A stretch of 64,000 bases of DNA, from contig NC_081842.1 in NCBI RefSeq assembly GCF_963259705.1, positions 185,136,349-185,200,348 of the forward strand, read 5' to 3'. A program made the translations under genes and the position numbers. The notes under the pieces are model-generated. The model worked only from the letters and a program-made list of their open reading frames with translations. It made no database searches and was not told the origin of the DNA. This document shows positions 30,660 through 42,225 of the stretch, piece after piece (the stretch's first letter is position 1; each line of letters starts with the position of its first letter). The stretch comes from Myotis daubentonii (taxonomy: Eukaryota > Chordata > Mammalia > Chiroptera > Vespertilionidae).

Positions 30660-32424
30660 GATGTTGACTTACCAGTTTTATATCCTTATTTCTCTTTTGC
30701 CACTTTCAGTCTAATTGACTGTAAAAATAAGCAGAATCAAACTTTGAATATCCCACTGAAAAAATTTATAAATCAAATAATGTGAAAATAAGAGTTGTAA
30801 TAATTTGAGTTCACTTGCAGAGCAGATAGCATAAGTGAAGTATACCAGCTTTCTGTTGATAATATTACAATATCACTATCAGGAACTAATGCTGCTTGAT
30901 TTGACTTAAATTTTTCCTTGACCAAAAGAATACATTCAGCTATTACTGATGAAATGTCCCAAGCACAAAATTATTTCCCTTAAATTACAGATATCTTAAA
31001 GTCATTTGAACAGTTACATATTTAATTTTCAAACTACATTTTCTGTAGTAGACTGGTACTTTAAAAAATAGCTAAGTTTTACAGTTAATATTAATAACAC
31101 TCCATTCTTAAATGTACCCATAATTTCCACTAATATAAAAACTGGAAGAAAATACTTAGTCTGTCATTTTTATCTGTTGTTATATCTACTTATAATGATT
31201 TTCCTATTTTAATTTTGAAACCTTTTCTATCTCTGCCCTATTTCTAAGTGATTATTCTTTTTTTCAAGAGAGTAAGTTTTATCATCTAAGGAGGCCAACT
31301 AAAATTACATTTTGACCACTTTTATTCATAATCTTGGTTGTTTTAATCAGATACCACCCTCCACCTTTTTAAAAAAGTACAAAATCAGAATGTTTCAAGA
31401 ATTCTGACGTTAAATCTGATTTTTAAAATAAATAAAGCCCCAAAAAATTAGTTTTTATATTTTCTAGTAAATATTGTGTTTCTGTTTGGATAATAATTAC
31501 TCCTCCACTCTCAGCACTGCCATTCTACATTTTAATATGTGTGAATTCTTTGTGGAAGTCAGAAACATTTTTAAAACAAATGCTTATGTAGATGCTACTT
31601 GAATAATTATTCCATAGTCTAAACACTGTACCTTTCGAAAATGCTTTGTGTATCATAGAACTTTAAAATTGGAAAATAGCAAAGCTTTTTAAAAAGTGTA
31701 CCTTTCCAGGAAAAAGGAAATGTTTATGTGTAGGTATTTACATTTATTTCTAAACACTGATTTTAACATTGTAATTATAGTATCTCAGAATTATTGGCTG
31801 GTTGTCCATGGCTAAAGGTAGCTATGTGGTTGATGGTTTTAGTTTGTTTTTCTTTTTCCCGTTAGAATGAGAAATTTGACAGGAAATGTGTTACATTTAA
31901 TTTTACAAAAATAAGAGAATATTTTCATAAGTAATAACCTTCTTCTTACCCAACAAGACATAAATAAACCAGAGATGTTCTTAGTATTGTCTAGTAACTA
32001 CTACAAGAAATAACATTAATAGAAGAAAATAATTAAGATCTAAGTATGTCACTTATATTCACTGAGCTTCAGTAACCTAATTTGCAGCATTATTAATGAG
32101 GGTTAGTGATAATATGTGTAAGTACCTGACTCATAGTAGACACTCAATAAATGAAAGTCAGTGTTATAGTTCATATTAACATAATGTAGAAAAGGATCAC
32201 AGGCAAGAATTGACTGGTTTAAGTAAATGAAATGCTGTCTGAGATTTGCTTCAAAATAACCTATAGGGGTTGGGAATGATGTGGGATATATAAACAAATT
32301 CAGGTTAGCTGTCTGTTGATCATTGTTAAAGCTGAGTGATGTGTATATTGAGTTTATTATATTATTCTCTAAACTTTTTCTATGTATTTGAAAATTTCTG
32401 TAATAAAAAGTTTACAGCAACAAT
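30660..32424. other. Intronic DNA; MIR 3' part at 32050-32160
   Basis: AT-rich and repeat-poor. A MIR tail (AGTACCTGACTCATAGTAGA, CACTCAATAAATGAAAG) lies at about 32050-32160. Confidence 0.6.
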
Positions 32425-32434
32425 AATTGTCTGG

Positions 32435-32648
32435 CTCTGGCCAGTGTGGATCAGTTCGTTGGAGCATCTTCCCATATAGCAAAAGGTGGTGGGTTTGATT
32501 CCTGATCAGGGCACATACCCAGGTTGCTGGTTCAATCCCAGGTCAGGGTACATATGGGAAGTGGGCGATCAATGTTTCTCTCTCTCTCCTCTTCCTCTAA
32601 TTGAATGAATGAATGAATAAGCAAACAAACAAACAAACAAACAAACAA
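32435..32648 (+). repeat. Ves SINE, sense
   Basis: Head CTCTGGCCAGTGTGGATCAG. A box B-like GTTCAATCCCAGG lies in the second half. Ends in (GAAT)n and (AAAC)n tails. Target duplications AATTGTCTGG at 32425-32434 and 32649-32658. Confidence 0.95.
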
Positions 32649-32824
32649 AATTGTCTGGTTTAAGAGCAAGAACATGAGGTAATAAAGTCTGGAAATGTCA
32701 GACTACATAGAGTTAGAAGAGCCAAAACTGCTCTTTGATCCCACAGTTGTAGAAACCAGATTGAAACAAGCTTATCAGATGCAGGTTCCAACAGTGATAG
32801 ACATATTTAGTGAAATGTAATAAA

Positions 32825-33254
32825 CTAGAGGCCCAGTGCATGAAAACTTGTGCACTGGGGGTGGAGGTCCCTTAGCCTGGCCTGCGCCCTCTCACAATCT
32901 GGGAGTCCTCAGGGGATGTCCTACTGACTGCTTAGGCCTGCTCCCCATGGGAGGCAACCAGATGGGCGATCAGGGGATGGTGCCGCCCCCATCACCCCGC
33001 CGCTGCTGCTGCCCGCCTCTCTCTGCAGGAGGCAACCAGACGGGCCAATCAAGGGACGGTGCTGGCCACCCCAATCGCCCCTCCACCGCTGCTGGTCACT
33101 GGAACTCTCTCCTCTGCCCCCCATCACCTTCCCCTCCCTCTGCCTGCTGGTACATACCTTGGTGGCCTGGCTGCCTACTCACAGGCCCCACCCACTACCC
33201 ACTGGTCATTCCACCGTTCAGTCAATTTGCATGTTATGCTTTTATTATATAGGA
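32825..33254 (-). mobile_element. HeliBat Helitron (430 bp)
   Basis: 3' CTAGAGGCCCAGTGCATG at 32825 and 5' TCCTATATAATAAAAGCA at 33254. Its 5' end touches the next Helitron's 3' CTAG with no spacer. Confidence 0.95.
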
Positions 33255-34190
33255 CTAGAGGCCTGGTGCACAAAAATTTGTGCACTCGGGGGGTAGGGGG
33301 GGGGGGTCCCTCAGCCCGGCCTGTGCCCTCTCCCAGTCTGGGTCCCCTCGGGAGAAAATGACCTGCTGGCTTAGGCCTGCTCCCGGGTGGCAGAGGGCAG
33401 GCCCAATCCCTAGGTGCAGCCCCTGGTCGGGCTCAGAGCAGGGCTGATTAGGGAGTTGGGGCGCCACCCCCTGTCATGCAGTGAGCAGGGCAGATCGGGA
33501 GGTTGCGATGCCATCCTCAGTCACGCTCAGGGTAGGGCTGACTGGGGTGTTGGGGCACCGCCCCCTGTCACACTCAAGGCAGGGTCGATGGGGAGGTTGC
33601 GGCACCACCCCCTGTCACGCACAGAGCAGGGCCAATCGGGGTTGGGGCGCTGCCCCCTGCCACGCACAGAGCAGGGCTGATCAGGGGGTTGGGGAGCTCC
33701 CCCCTGTCACTCACAGAGTAGGGCCATTAGGGGAGTTGGGGCGCTGCCCCCTGTCACACACAGAGCAGGGCGGATCAGGGGGTTGGGGCGCCGCACCCTG
33801 TCACACTCAGGGCAGGGCCGATGGGGAGGTTATGGCTCTACCCCGTCAAACACAGAGCAGGGCCCGTGGAGCGGGGGGAGAGGTTTGGGGCACCACACCC
33901 TGTCACACACACAGCAGGGCTGATCAGGGGGTTGGGGCACCGTAGCCTGTCACACACAGAGCCACAGGGCAATTAGGGGGTTGGGGAGCTCCCCCCTATC
34001 AGGCAAGAGCAGGGCTGATCAGGGGGTTGGGGCGCCTTCCCCTGTCACGAACAGAGCAGGGGGGATTGGGAGGTTGTGGCCCCGCCCCCTGTCACACACA
34101 GAGCCGCAGGGTGATCAGGGGGTTTGGGCGCTGTCCCCTGTCATGCTGATCCCGGTGCTGGGAGGCATATTACCCTTTTACTATATAGGA
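33255..34190 (-). mobile_element. HeliBat module 'A' with GC-rich minisatellite, copy 2
   Basis: Same structure as 28676-29550, from CTAGAGGCCTGGTGCAC to TCCTATATAGTAAAAGGG. The flanking single-copy parts look above 90 percent identical by eye. Repeat-unit number and order differ, as expected of a minisatellite. Confidence 0.92.
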
Positions 34191-34828
34191 TAGAGGCCTG
34201 GTGCACGGGTGGGGGCCGGCTGGTTTGCCCTGAGGGGTGTCCTGGATCAGGGTGGGGGTCCCCACTGGGGTTCCTGGCCAGCCTGGATGAAGGGATGATG
34301 GCTGTTTGCAGCTGGTCACACACCCTTCAGGGTGGGGGTCCCCACTGGGGTGCCTGGCCAGTCTGGGTGAGGGGCTGAGGGCTGTTTTCAGGCTGGGGGT
34401 GACTGAAGCTCCCAACCGCTCCTTTTTTTCTTTTTTTATTCTGGGCCAGCTTTAGCTCTGAGGCTCTAGCTCGTAGGCCTCCGCTGCTGAAAGCTGGTTT
34501 CTGGCCTTTGTTTACCTTCTGTATTTGAAACAACGTTGCGATCCTGCTGGCTGAAGCCCTGGACTAAAGCAGGTTTCTGGGGTTTTGTTTAGCTTCTATA
34601 TTTGTAACATAGTTGCTTAGAGTTGCAGCTCAGAGGCCTGCAGCAGCAGGCAGGCAGGGAACGTTGGAATCCTCCGTCACTGAAGCAAGTAAGCCTCCTG
34701 TTCGCTTCAGGTGTCTGGCTGCCGGCCGCCATCTTGGCTGGCAGTTAATTTGCATATTGCCCTGATTAGCCAATGGGAAGTTTAGCAGTCGTACGCTAAT
34801 TACCATGTTTCTCTTTTATTAGATAGGA
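34191..34828 (-). mobile_element. HeliBat module 'B', copy 2 (compound with A)
   Basis: Joins module A at the same TAGGA/TAGAGG junction as copy 1. Ends with TCCTATCTAATAAAAGAG on the minus strand at 34828, flanked by T. Contains the ATTAGCCAATGGGAAG word. Confidence 0.92.
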
Positions 34829-36220
34829 TTCTTCTGTTGGCATAGTGCCTTATACATTTTAGGTGTTTAATCATTGAATTGAGTTGACACTGTATTTTAT
34901 GATGCTCACGTTTTAATGATTTCCCCAAGAGTTCTAATGCAATTTCATTACTACAGGAAAATAGGAAAGCGGCTAAAATTCACCATATCCAAGACTATAA
35001 TGTTACCTAGTGCTGTATCTAAGTCACAGCAAACACAAGAGGGAATCTCCATTAAGAGGCTTGATTCTTTTTGCCTCATTATTCCTATTTGCACCTTCTC
35101 CCAGAACCTGTGAAATGATGCCTGCCCTCGCCTCCCAAGAGCAAATGTTGCCATATTGGCAGGATGTTGCCTTGAGCTGCATGATTTGCTACAACAAAGA
35201 TGTTTAGGGCCAGACTGCTTTAACTGGTGCCATAGCAGATCCACTAACTCCAGTGCTTGAGTTTTCACAAAAAATGGTTTACAGCTGTAGTCTCTTAAGG
35301 AGATCCTAGCCAAAGAAATGTCATGAAACCTTTCTTTCATTAGGACTATTAACTCATAAAGCTGGTGCTTGTAATCTAAATTGTTGCAGACTATGGTGTT
35401 TTATACTTATTTAAATCACTGAAGTGGAGGCATCTGCTACAAAACAAGATCATCCTCACAGCTTGGGGCATGAATTGGGTACAGCTGAGAAATGTCAGCT
35501 GTGTAAACAGCCTGAAATGTGTTACCAACAAAAATATAATTAATTTCTTTCCAAGACAGTGTGCCATAACTCAATACTTGGAATGGTTTAACTTTCAGAG
35601 AAAGCACCTGAACATTTTCTTCCCAGTGCCAGAGTAGAGGATTGGTTATAAAGGTCATTAAAAGTGAGGTTAGTTTGCACTTTTCCTGCTCAGTTGCAGA
35701 GATTTGTGTGCCTAGGAATAAAGTATATTAACTTTAGGTACCAGTGGCTTTCTTAAATTTATGAAAATATCTTAGATCAAGAAGTTATGGATTTGGGATG
35801 ATAGAAATGTTCTAAAATTAGATTATGGCAATGGTAGCACAATTGTAAATTTACTAAAAAATCATTGAACATGTTAAAAATGAGTAAGCTTTATAGCATG
35901 TAAAAATACAAAGCTATTTTTTAAAGATGTTAAAGAACTAGATTAAAATACTTTTTAAATTTGTTTTTATGAGAAATACTTGGTCAAAACACAGGAGATG
36001 TTTTCTTCAGTGTACTCATTAACCTTTTACTAAGCAAACAAGACAAAGAAAAAAATTTCTTATTACTAGGTTCCTGTAACATCTTGAATCACTTCTCAAC
36101 CTGATAGGCTATAGTCTTTTGACATTTTCTGCACTTTTCATTGAAGTCAACAATTATTTAAACATTGTTACGCCATCTGCCCTCAGAGTTAAAATATTTT
36201 CTTTGCCTATAGTTATAGTA
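34829..36220. other. Intronic DNA without recognised features
   Basis: Mixed composition. A 129-codon minus-strand frame at 34951-35340 has no recognisable protein features and is treated as chance. Confidence 0.55.
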
Positions 36221-36228
36221 CTCTAATG

Positions 36229-36450
36229 CAGTGGTTCTCAACCTTGGCTGCACATTAGAATCACCTGGGAATCTTTTTAAAATCCTGATTTCTGGACCTC
36301 ATCCTCCGGAAATTCTGTTTCTTTGTTACTAATGTTGTAGCCCCAGCCCATAACAATGAAACAGAATTTCTGGAGGATGAGGCCCAGAAATCAGGATTTT
36401 AAGAAGATCCCCAGGTGATTCTAATGTGCAGCCAAGGTTGAGAACCACTG
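36229..36450. mobile_element. Palindromic hAT-type element (222 bp)
   Basis: Both ends start CAGTGGTTCTCAACCTTGGC inward. The inverted arms run about 100 bp each, with roughly six mismatches, around a loop of about 20 bp. The 8-bp target duplications CTCTAATG lie at 36221-36228 and 36451-36458. Transcribed in either direction it would fold into one long hairpin. Confidence 0.95.
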
Positions 36451-36458
36451 CTCTAATG

Positions 36459-36964
36459 GGATATGGGATACTGTATGAATTGTCAGTAACTCTTTCAGTT
36501 CCCTTTGCTTTCTTTCAGCAGGGGAGTAGATATCTAAAGCTTCACCAGTAGGGGAATGTTTTCATGCTGTGACAGACAGTTCAGGTGTGAGAACAAGGAG
36601 TTGCAAGTAGGCAAAATCTCATTTTTATACTTTAACAAGGATGCTCTTGGTTTCCAGAGAGTAGAAATAATTTTAACACTGTGAATTATGTCTAGACACC
36701 ATGTTATAACACAGATAGTATGAATGTATGCAGTTTATAAAAGTGCTGCTTTTAATAATGCTTACACTAGGAGGAAAAATCCTTCTGTTTTAAATACTTT
36801 TTTTGTCATGTGCCCCCCCCCCTCCTTGAGATTATTAATGGTCTGTAGTTCTATCATTAACTGAGGAATGTTAAATCAGAATTTGAGAAATTAGAATTTT
36901 AGAACCAGAGGTCTTCAAGCATGTGTTAAGAGTCAAAAAGCTACTTATTAAATATTTTCACATT
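36459..36964. other. Intronic DNA without recognised features
   Basis: Nothing supported. Confidence 0.5.
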
Positions 36965-36981
36965 AAAAAAGAGATCATTTC

Positions 36982-37355
36982 GCCCTAACCAGTTTGGCTC
37001 GGTGGATAGAGCGTCGGCCTGCGGACGGAAGGGTCCCAGGTTCGATTCCCATCAAGGGCATGTACCTTGGTTGTGGGCACATCCCCAGTAGGGGGTGTGC
37101 AGGAGGCAGCTGATTGGTGTTTCTCTCTCATCGATGTTTCTAACTCTCTATCCCTCTCCCTTCCGCTCTATAAAAATCAATATATCGATGAGAGAGAAAC
37201 ACCGATCAGCTGCCTCCTGCACACCCCCTACTGGGGATGTGCCCACAACCAAGGTACATGCCCTTGACCGGAATCGAACCTGGGACCCTTCCGTCCGCAG
37301 GCCGACGCTCTATCCACCGAGCCAAACTGGTCAGGGCAATAAAATACATTTTTTT
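36982..37355. repeat. Ves SINE inverted dimer with one pair of target duplications
   Basis: A sense Ves body (36982 to about 37185, GCCCTAACCAGTTTGGCTCG start) passes directly into an antisense Ves body (to about 37338, ending AAACTGGTCAGGGC). An AATAAAATACATTTTTTT tail follows. One pair of target duplications encloses the whole: AAAAAAGAGATCATTTC at 36965-36981 and a near copy with one extra AG at about 37356-37374. Confidence 0.9.
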
Positions 37356-37374
37356 AAAAAAGAGAGATCATTTC

Positions 37375-38297
37375 TAAACAGAATCATTACATAGTAGCTT
37401 TTTTATAAAACAAAACTAAAACCACACATACCCACCTTCCTTTTTTTTTTTTAATAATAAGGAATTTGTGAATGAGATATTGTCATCAGATTTGATCCTT
37501 CTGATGGGGGTCATTTTCTTCTGTAACTTCTCCCCAATACATTGTGTTTGGCAAGTGTCAAATTATGGACGTTACCTGATCCTGGACCCCTGTCCTCCAC
37601 TTTATAGTAACTGCTGTCCAGATACAGACTCTCACAATTACAACATACTTATCATGCTGTAGTTACCTATTAAGTAAACTCATAATCCTCCACTATAATC
37701 ATTTCATCTGTTACTGCAAGGTAAATACTTCTGAAGTGCAGAATAAATCACAGTCAGCCTTGCTTGCTTATCTTCAATGGCAGCCTAGTACTTGCTGATT
37801 GATTATGTACAGATTTTTATGCTGGCATTTAAAATTCTTCATTCATTGGTCTGAAATGTCTCTTCCAGGTTTATTTTCTAATACAAGCCTAACCTGAATG
37901 CTCAATAAATATTTCTTGAATAATTGATTGAATGTGATTCTGTATATCTTAACCTTAGCTAAATACATATTTTTTTGTTTTTCAAATATACTTGGTGCTC
38001 TCTCCCACTCTATGTCATTTAACCATACAATTTTTTCCACCTAGAATACCCATAGCAATTAATCTCTTTTCTTTAAGACCTTTCTTTAAGAAGTTTTATC
38101 TATATTCCTCATACCAAGCTGCCTTCTTCAACTCAGTTAAAAATTAGTTTATATTTTAATTATATTTATATTTTAATTCTTATTTTGCTTTTACCTTCCT
38201 TCATTCTGATTTTGTCAACAGATGGGAATGGTAAAAAAAAAAAAAAAAAAAAAAATGGCTTCCCAGAGAAAGGGATATCTAATTACATCTTAGTTTG
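37375..38297. other. Intronic DNA; L2-like word near 37890-37935 and a poly-A run
   Basis: GAATGCTCAATAAATATTTC resembles the L2/MIR 3' end. A 23-A run lies near 38233-38255. Confidence 0.5.
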
Positions 38298-39180
38298 TGT
38301 ACAGATATGTTCTAAGACCCCCCAGTGGATGCCTAAATCTTCAGATGGTACCAAACCTTGCATATACTACTTTTTCCCCTATATAATACACTAGAGGCTC
38401 GGTGCACGAATTTGTGTACCAGTGGGGTCCCTCAGCCTGGCCTGTGGGATTGGGCTGAAACTGGCTCTCTGACATCTCCTGAGGGGTCCTGGATTGCGAG
38501 AGGGCACAGGCCAGGCCAATGGACCCCACCAGTGCATGACTGGGGCCGGGGAGGGACATGGGAGGTTGGCCAACCGGGGAGGGACAGCAGAAGAGCTCCA
38601 GGGTGTGTCTGGCCCATCTCGCTCAGTCCCAATCAGCTGGACCCCAGCAGCAAGCTAACCTACCAGTTAGAGCATCTACCCCCTCGTGGTCAGTGCATGT
38701 CATAGCGAATGGTTGAGCGTCCTTAACATATCATTAGCATATTTTGCTTTGATTGGCTGAACAGACGTCTGGACACTTAGCATATTAGGCTTTTATTATA
38801 TAGGATACCTTTCACTCAAAGGAAGCACTTTATGGCTTCTCTTTGGCATATTTGAATTGCCAACATCACTACTCTTGTACTTTGGAACCATACCGTCAGT
38901 CTGATAACTGAGACAGCTAAGTGACTAACAGGTGGGCAACATGTATAGTGTGGCTACTCTGGACAAAGGGGTGTGATTCATATCCCCAGTGGGACAGAGC
39001 GAGATAGTGCAGGATTTCATCATGCTACTCAGAACAGCATGCAATTTAAAACTTATGAATTGTTTACTTCTGGAATTTTCCATTTAATATTTTTGAACCG
39101 TGGTTGACCATGGGTAACTGAAACCGCAGATAGCAAAACTGTGAATGAGGGGGAGGGAGGTGTCGTGGGGGGGGATACTA
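38298..39180 (-). repeat. Tigger-like (pogo) DNA transposon fossil, split by a HeliBat
   Basis: Left words ATGTTCTAAGACCCCCCAGT and GGATGCCTAAATCTTCAGAT. Right words GGTTGACCATGGGTAACTGA and AACCGCAGATAGCAAAACTG. They match the two ends of a Tigger-family element I recall, in reverse. The HeliBat at 38391 splits it. Confidence 0.6.
38391..38805 (-). mobile_element. HeliBat Helitron (415 bp)
   Basis: 3' CTAGAGGCTCGGTGCACG at 38391 and 5' TCCTATATAATAAAAGCC at 38805, with A/T flanks. Same subfamily as 27290-27764. Confidence 0.95.
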
Positions 39181-39486
39181 TACTTGTGTTTTTCCCTTTT
39201 GTAAATTCTAAAAATTGGGAGCAAGAACTATTTTCCTCATCTTTGTATGCTATGCAAGATAAAACATAGTGTTTTATTCATTCACTCATTTGAATTGTTC
39301 AGAGCTCTACTAAATTGACATCTATAAGAATAAATAACTTAATGAATTTGTATGATCAGAAACTTGATTATCTGTTTGAGAATTAGGTTTATTTTTTTCT
39401 AATAATAATTAAATTACCAAAATTCTGTAATGGCAAATATAATAACAGTCGGAGGGAGAAGCTACACTTAGCTGGTTTGTACCATT

Positions 39487-39493
39487 GTGTGTT

Positions 39494-39564
<71 letters not shown>

Positions 39565-39565
39565 A
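39487..39565. repeat. (GT)n(GA)n compound microsatellite
   Basis: About 22 GT units followed by about 13 GA units. Confidence 0.97.
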
Positions 39566-39614
39566 AGTTAAGTGAGCAGACCAATTCAAATTTGTTGAAT
39601 CCCAATATTGCTAT

Positions 39615-39715
39615 TATTTAGATAAGTTAATGTATGAATTTCAGTTTCCTCATCTGCAAAATGAGGATTATGTTAAGACCCTTGAAATGCTATTGTGAAG
39701 ATTAAATTGATTACA
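39615..39715 (+). repeat. MIR fossil
   Basis: TTTCAGTTTCCTCATCTGCA and AAATGAGGATTATG are MIR core words. Confidence 0.75.
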
Positions 39716-39815
39716 TAATAGGTTGAACCATATGAAATTGCCATTTATTAAAGACAAAATTATTGAATATTCGCAATTTCTATTTACATTATATTAATGA
39801 AAAGTACATATAATT

Positions 39816-40045
39816 CAGGGGTTGGCAATTATGATTGTCAGCCTAAATCCCACGCATCATCTGTTTTTGTAAATAATGTTTTATTGGAATATAATCACAT
39901 CCATTTGTTTGTTTATTGTATACAGCTGCTTTTCTACTATAACAAACAGCAGGTATATTTAGTTGTCACAAAACCACATGACCCACAAAGCCTCAAATAG
40001 CTGCTATTTGGTCCTTTACAGAAAAAGTTTGCCAACCTCTGGTGT
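39816..40045 (+). repeat. hAT-Charlie-type fossil
   Basis: TTCAGGGGTTGGCAATTATG start, TTTTTGTAAATAATGTTTTA middle, AGAAAAAGTTTGCCAACCTC end. Opposite orientation to the copy at 18690-18902. Confidence 0.8.
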
Positions 40046-40360
40046 AATGTCTGGCATTTAGTAGGCATTCAACAAACATTAACTCCTTTTTCCCTTGAGT
40101 AAGCCCCTTCTTTATATTGCATACACATGCAGAATCAGAAGCATTCTTTGAGTAGCTTTAGGGTCATCTTATGATATTTAAATTACTATGCTAGCCTGTC
40201 CTAGGTCAGACAGATTCAGGTAATCTTTGGGCATTTTTACTGGCTTTCTCTTTATTTGGCAAGGTCATGGATAATGTTGCTTCTGATGGTGCTGAGACTC
40301 AGTAGCTTCAGAGGGTTCACTGCCCTTGTCAACATATAGAGTCTTTTACAAATAACACAG
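40046..40360. other. Intronic DNA without recognised features
   Basis: A MIR-like GGCATTTAGTAGGCATTCAA word adjoins the hAT fossil; otherwise nothing. Confidence 0.5.
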
Positions 40361-41396
40361 GCAAAGTCTAAACAGACGGAAAGAACAGCATTGAAAGCAG
40401 TAAAAGAAAGTTTGAGTTTAAAAAGAATGAAAACTTATGAAGTGGACTATGTCCTTAACAGAGAAAGTGAAAAATTCAGGAGGGTGGATGAAGCATTCAA
40501 GGGACATATTGACTCAGTCAGTATGAGGAAGAATAAATGGAAGTGAGACAGCTTCCAGGAGGAAATATATAAGCACTAAAATCTGATGCTGTAAATCTTG
40601 ATTTTGGTTTATTAAAATCATAAGCCTGTAGACTGCTGCTTCTGTCCATGATGGGGTGACTGCAATTGGAATTTTATTCCCTCTATAAACAACCAGAAAA
40701 CCGAATAAAATATGTGAAACAATTGTTTTCAGATATTAGACAATAGGTAGAATAGGATTCTGAAGAAGGAAACAAATGAGCCCTGTGGTAGTCTTACATT
40801 CTGTCTGGGGGCAATTTCTGGCTCCCAGAGCAAGGAAAGGAAACTGAAATGGAACCTGGTGATTTTATTGAGTTGGAAGAGACTGAGAGTGGAGTTCATG
40901 GAGGTCACGGCAACTAGACTTTGCAAGGTAGAGTACTAGCAGAGAAAAAGCTTCAGAAAACTATGTAGGTTTTCCCCAGTCTTTAGTTGAATACCAGTCT
41001 GTCCATGCATAAGATGACGTTCTAAGGACTGGGTAAAAAAACTGACCAATAAAAGAAAAATTAACTGGGAGCTGTAAGGCACACAATTCTTAGAGCTCAC
41101 ACAGAACTGGGAATAGTTTGAGTTTACACCAGCCATAGTAGACATTTCTAAACATAACAACAATTTTCAAAAGGAATAAGCTCATTAACAGGTAACTACC
41201 TTTAAAAACAGAATTCAGCATCCAATCAAAAGTTACTATGCATATGAAGAAGTATGAAAATCTAATCCATAATCAGAAGAAATATAAGTTAAAAAAAACA
41301 CAACAGACATAGAAGTTACTTAGATAATGAAATTAGCAGATAGAAATTTTAGCTATTATAAATTTTATGAATATGCTCAAGAATTTAAAGGAAAAT

Positions 41397-41799
41397 TGTT
41401 AATGACTCACATCCTGCGTGGTTCGGGGTTCAGGCTCTGGAAGAGGGGCTGCATGCAAATGAAAGAGACGAGACAAGAAATAATAATTTGGAAATTGGGG
41501 GGCCAGGCGAGAGCCCATCCCAAGAGGATGGACTCCGCTTTGGCTCAGGCCTTGCCATCCTTTTATTCAGTTTGGGATACACCTGTAGCCCTTAGGCAGG
41601 CAAGTTCCAGTAACAGACAGACTGTCTTATCAGTAAGGATTTACATGACTATCTGGTGGGGACGTTGCTTCAGCAACCATTGTCTCGACTGAACAGTGGG
41701 TGCATAGCCCTGACCTTTGCCAGGGCTCAAGGGTCACCAGCATTCCAGGCTCCTTGTCCACACCTCTCTGCTAGAGAAGACAATAGGCGGCTTCCCACA
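41397..41799 (-). mobile_element. Solo LTR of an endogenous retrovirus (class II-like)
   Basis: On the minus strand it starts TGTGGGAAGCCGCC and ends GTGAGTCATTAACA, giving the TG...CA LTR boundaries. Identical 6-bp duplications GAAAAT lie at 41391-41396 and 41800-41805. A polyadenylation signal AATAAAAGG lies near 41561-41570 (minus strand). The 6-bp duplication and the TGTGGGAAGCCGCC start point to a betaretrovirus-like (ERV2/ERVK) family. No viral genes are present; a solo LTR is what remains after recombination between the two LTRs of a provirus. Confidence 0.88.
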
Positions 41800-41944
41800 G
41801 AAAATATGAATTTAATGAGGAAAGAATAAGTATACAAAAGAGAATAACTTTTTATTCTAAATATAACAATGTAATATCTGAAATAAAATGTTTTCCGGAT
41901 GGGCTTAATCGCACGTTAGAAACTGCCAAAGAAAAGACCAGTGC

Positions 41945-42225
41945 CCGGCCAGTATGGGTCAGTGGTTGAACATTGACCTATGAGCAAGGAGGTTGCAGTT
42001 TGATTCCCGGTCAGGGCACATGTCCTGGTTGCAGGCTCGATCCCTAGCGTGGGGTATTCAGGAGGCTGCTGATCAGTGATTCTCTCTCATCATTGATGTT
42101 TCTATCTCTCGTCCTTCCTTCCTCTCTGAAATCAATTTTAAAAATTTTATATATATTTAAAGAAACAGGTATAATGTATCTGCCTAGAATCCTTCCCACG
42201 AAGGAGAAGGGAATAAGAAAAGAAG
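41945..42225 (+). repeat. Ves SINE with extra 3' sequence (candidate transduction)
   Basis: Sense head CCGGCCAGTATGGGTCAGTG. Long target duplications AAGAAAAGACCAGTG at 41930-41944 and 42226-42240. The SINE proper ends near 42160, yet the second duplication lies about 65 bp further on. The stretch between is not Ves sequence. Confidence 0.88.

Noticed and set aside
34951..35340. 129-codon minus-strand frame
   Set aside because: Cysteine- and serine-rich without recognisable motif; no supporting splice sites.
36221..36458. The hairpin at 36229 as an annotated microRNA gene
   Set aside because: The 8-bp duplications and hAT-type ends show it is a transposon. Small-RNA output is possible but not shown.
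36982..37060. tRNA gene-like sequence at the Ves SINE head (and at the other Ves heads)
   Set aside because: The box A/B-like words belong to the SINE's tRNA-derived head; acceptor stem pairing and context are those of a retroposon.
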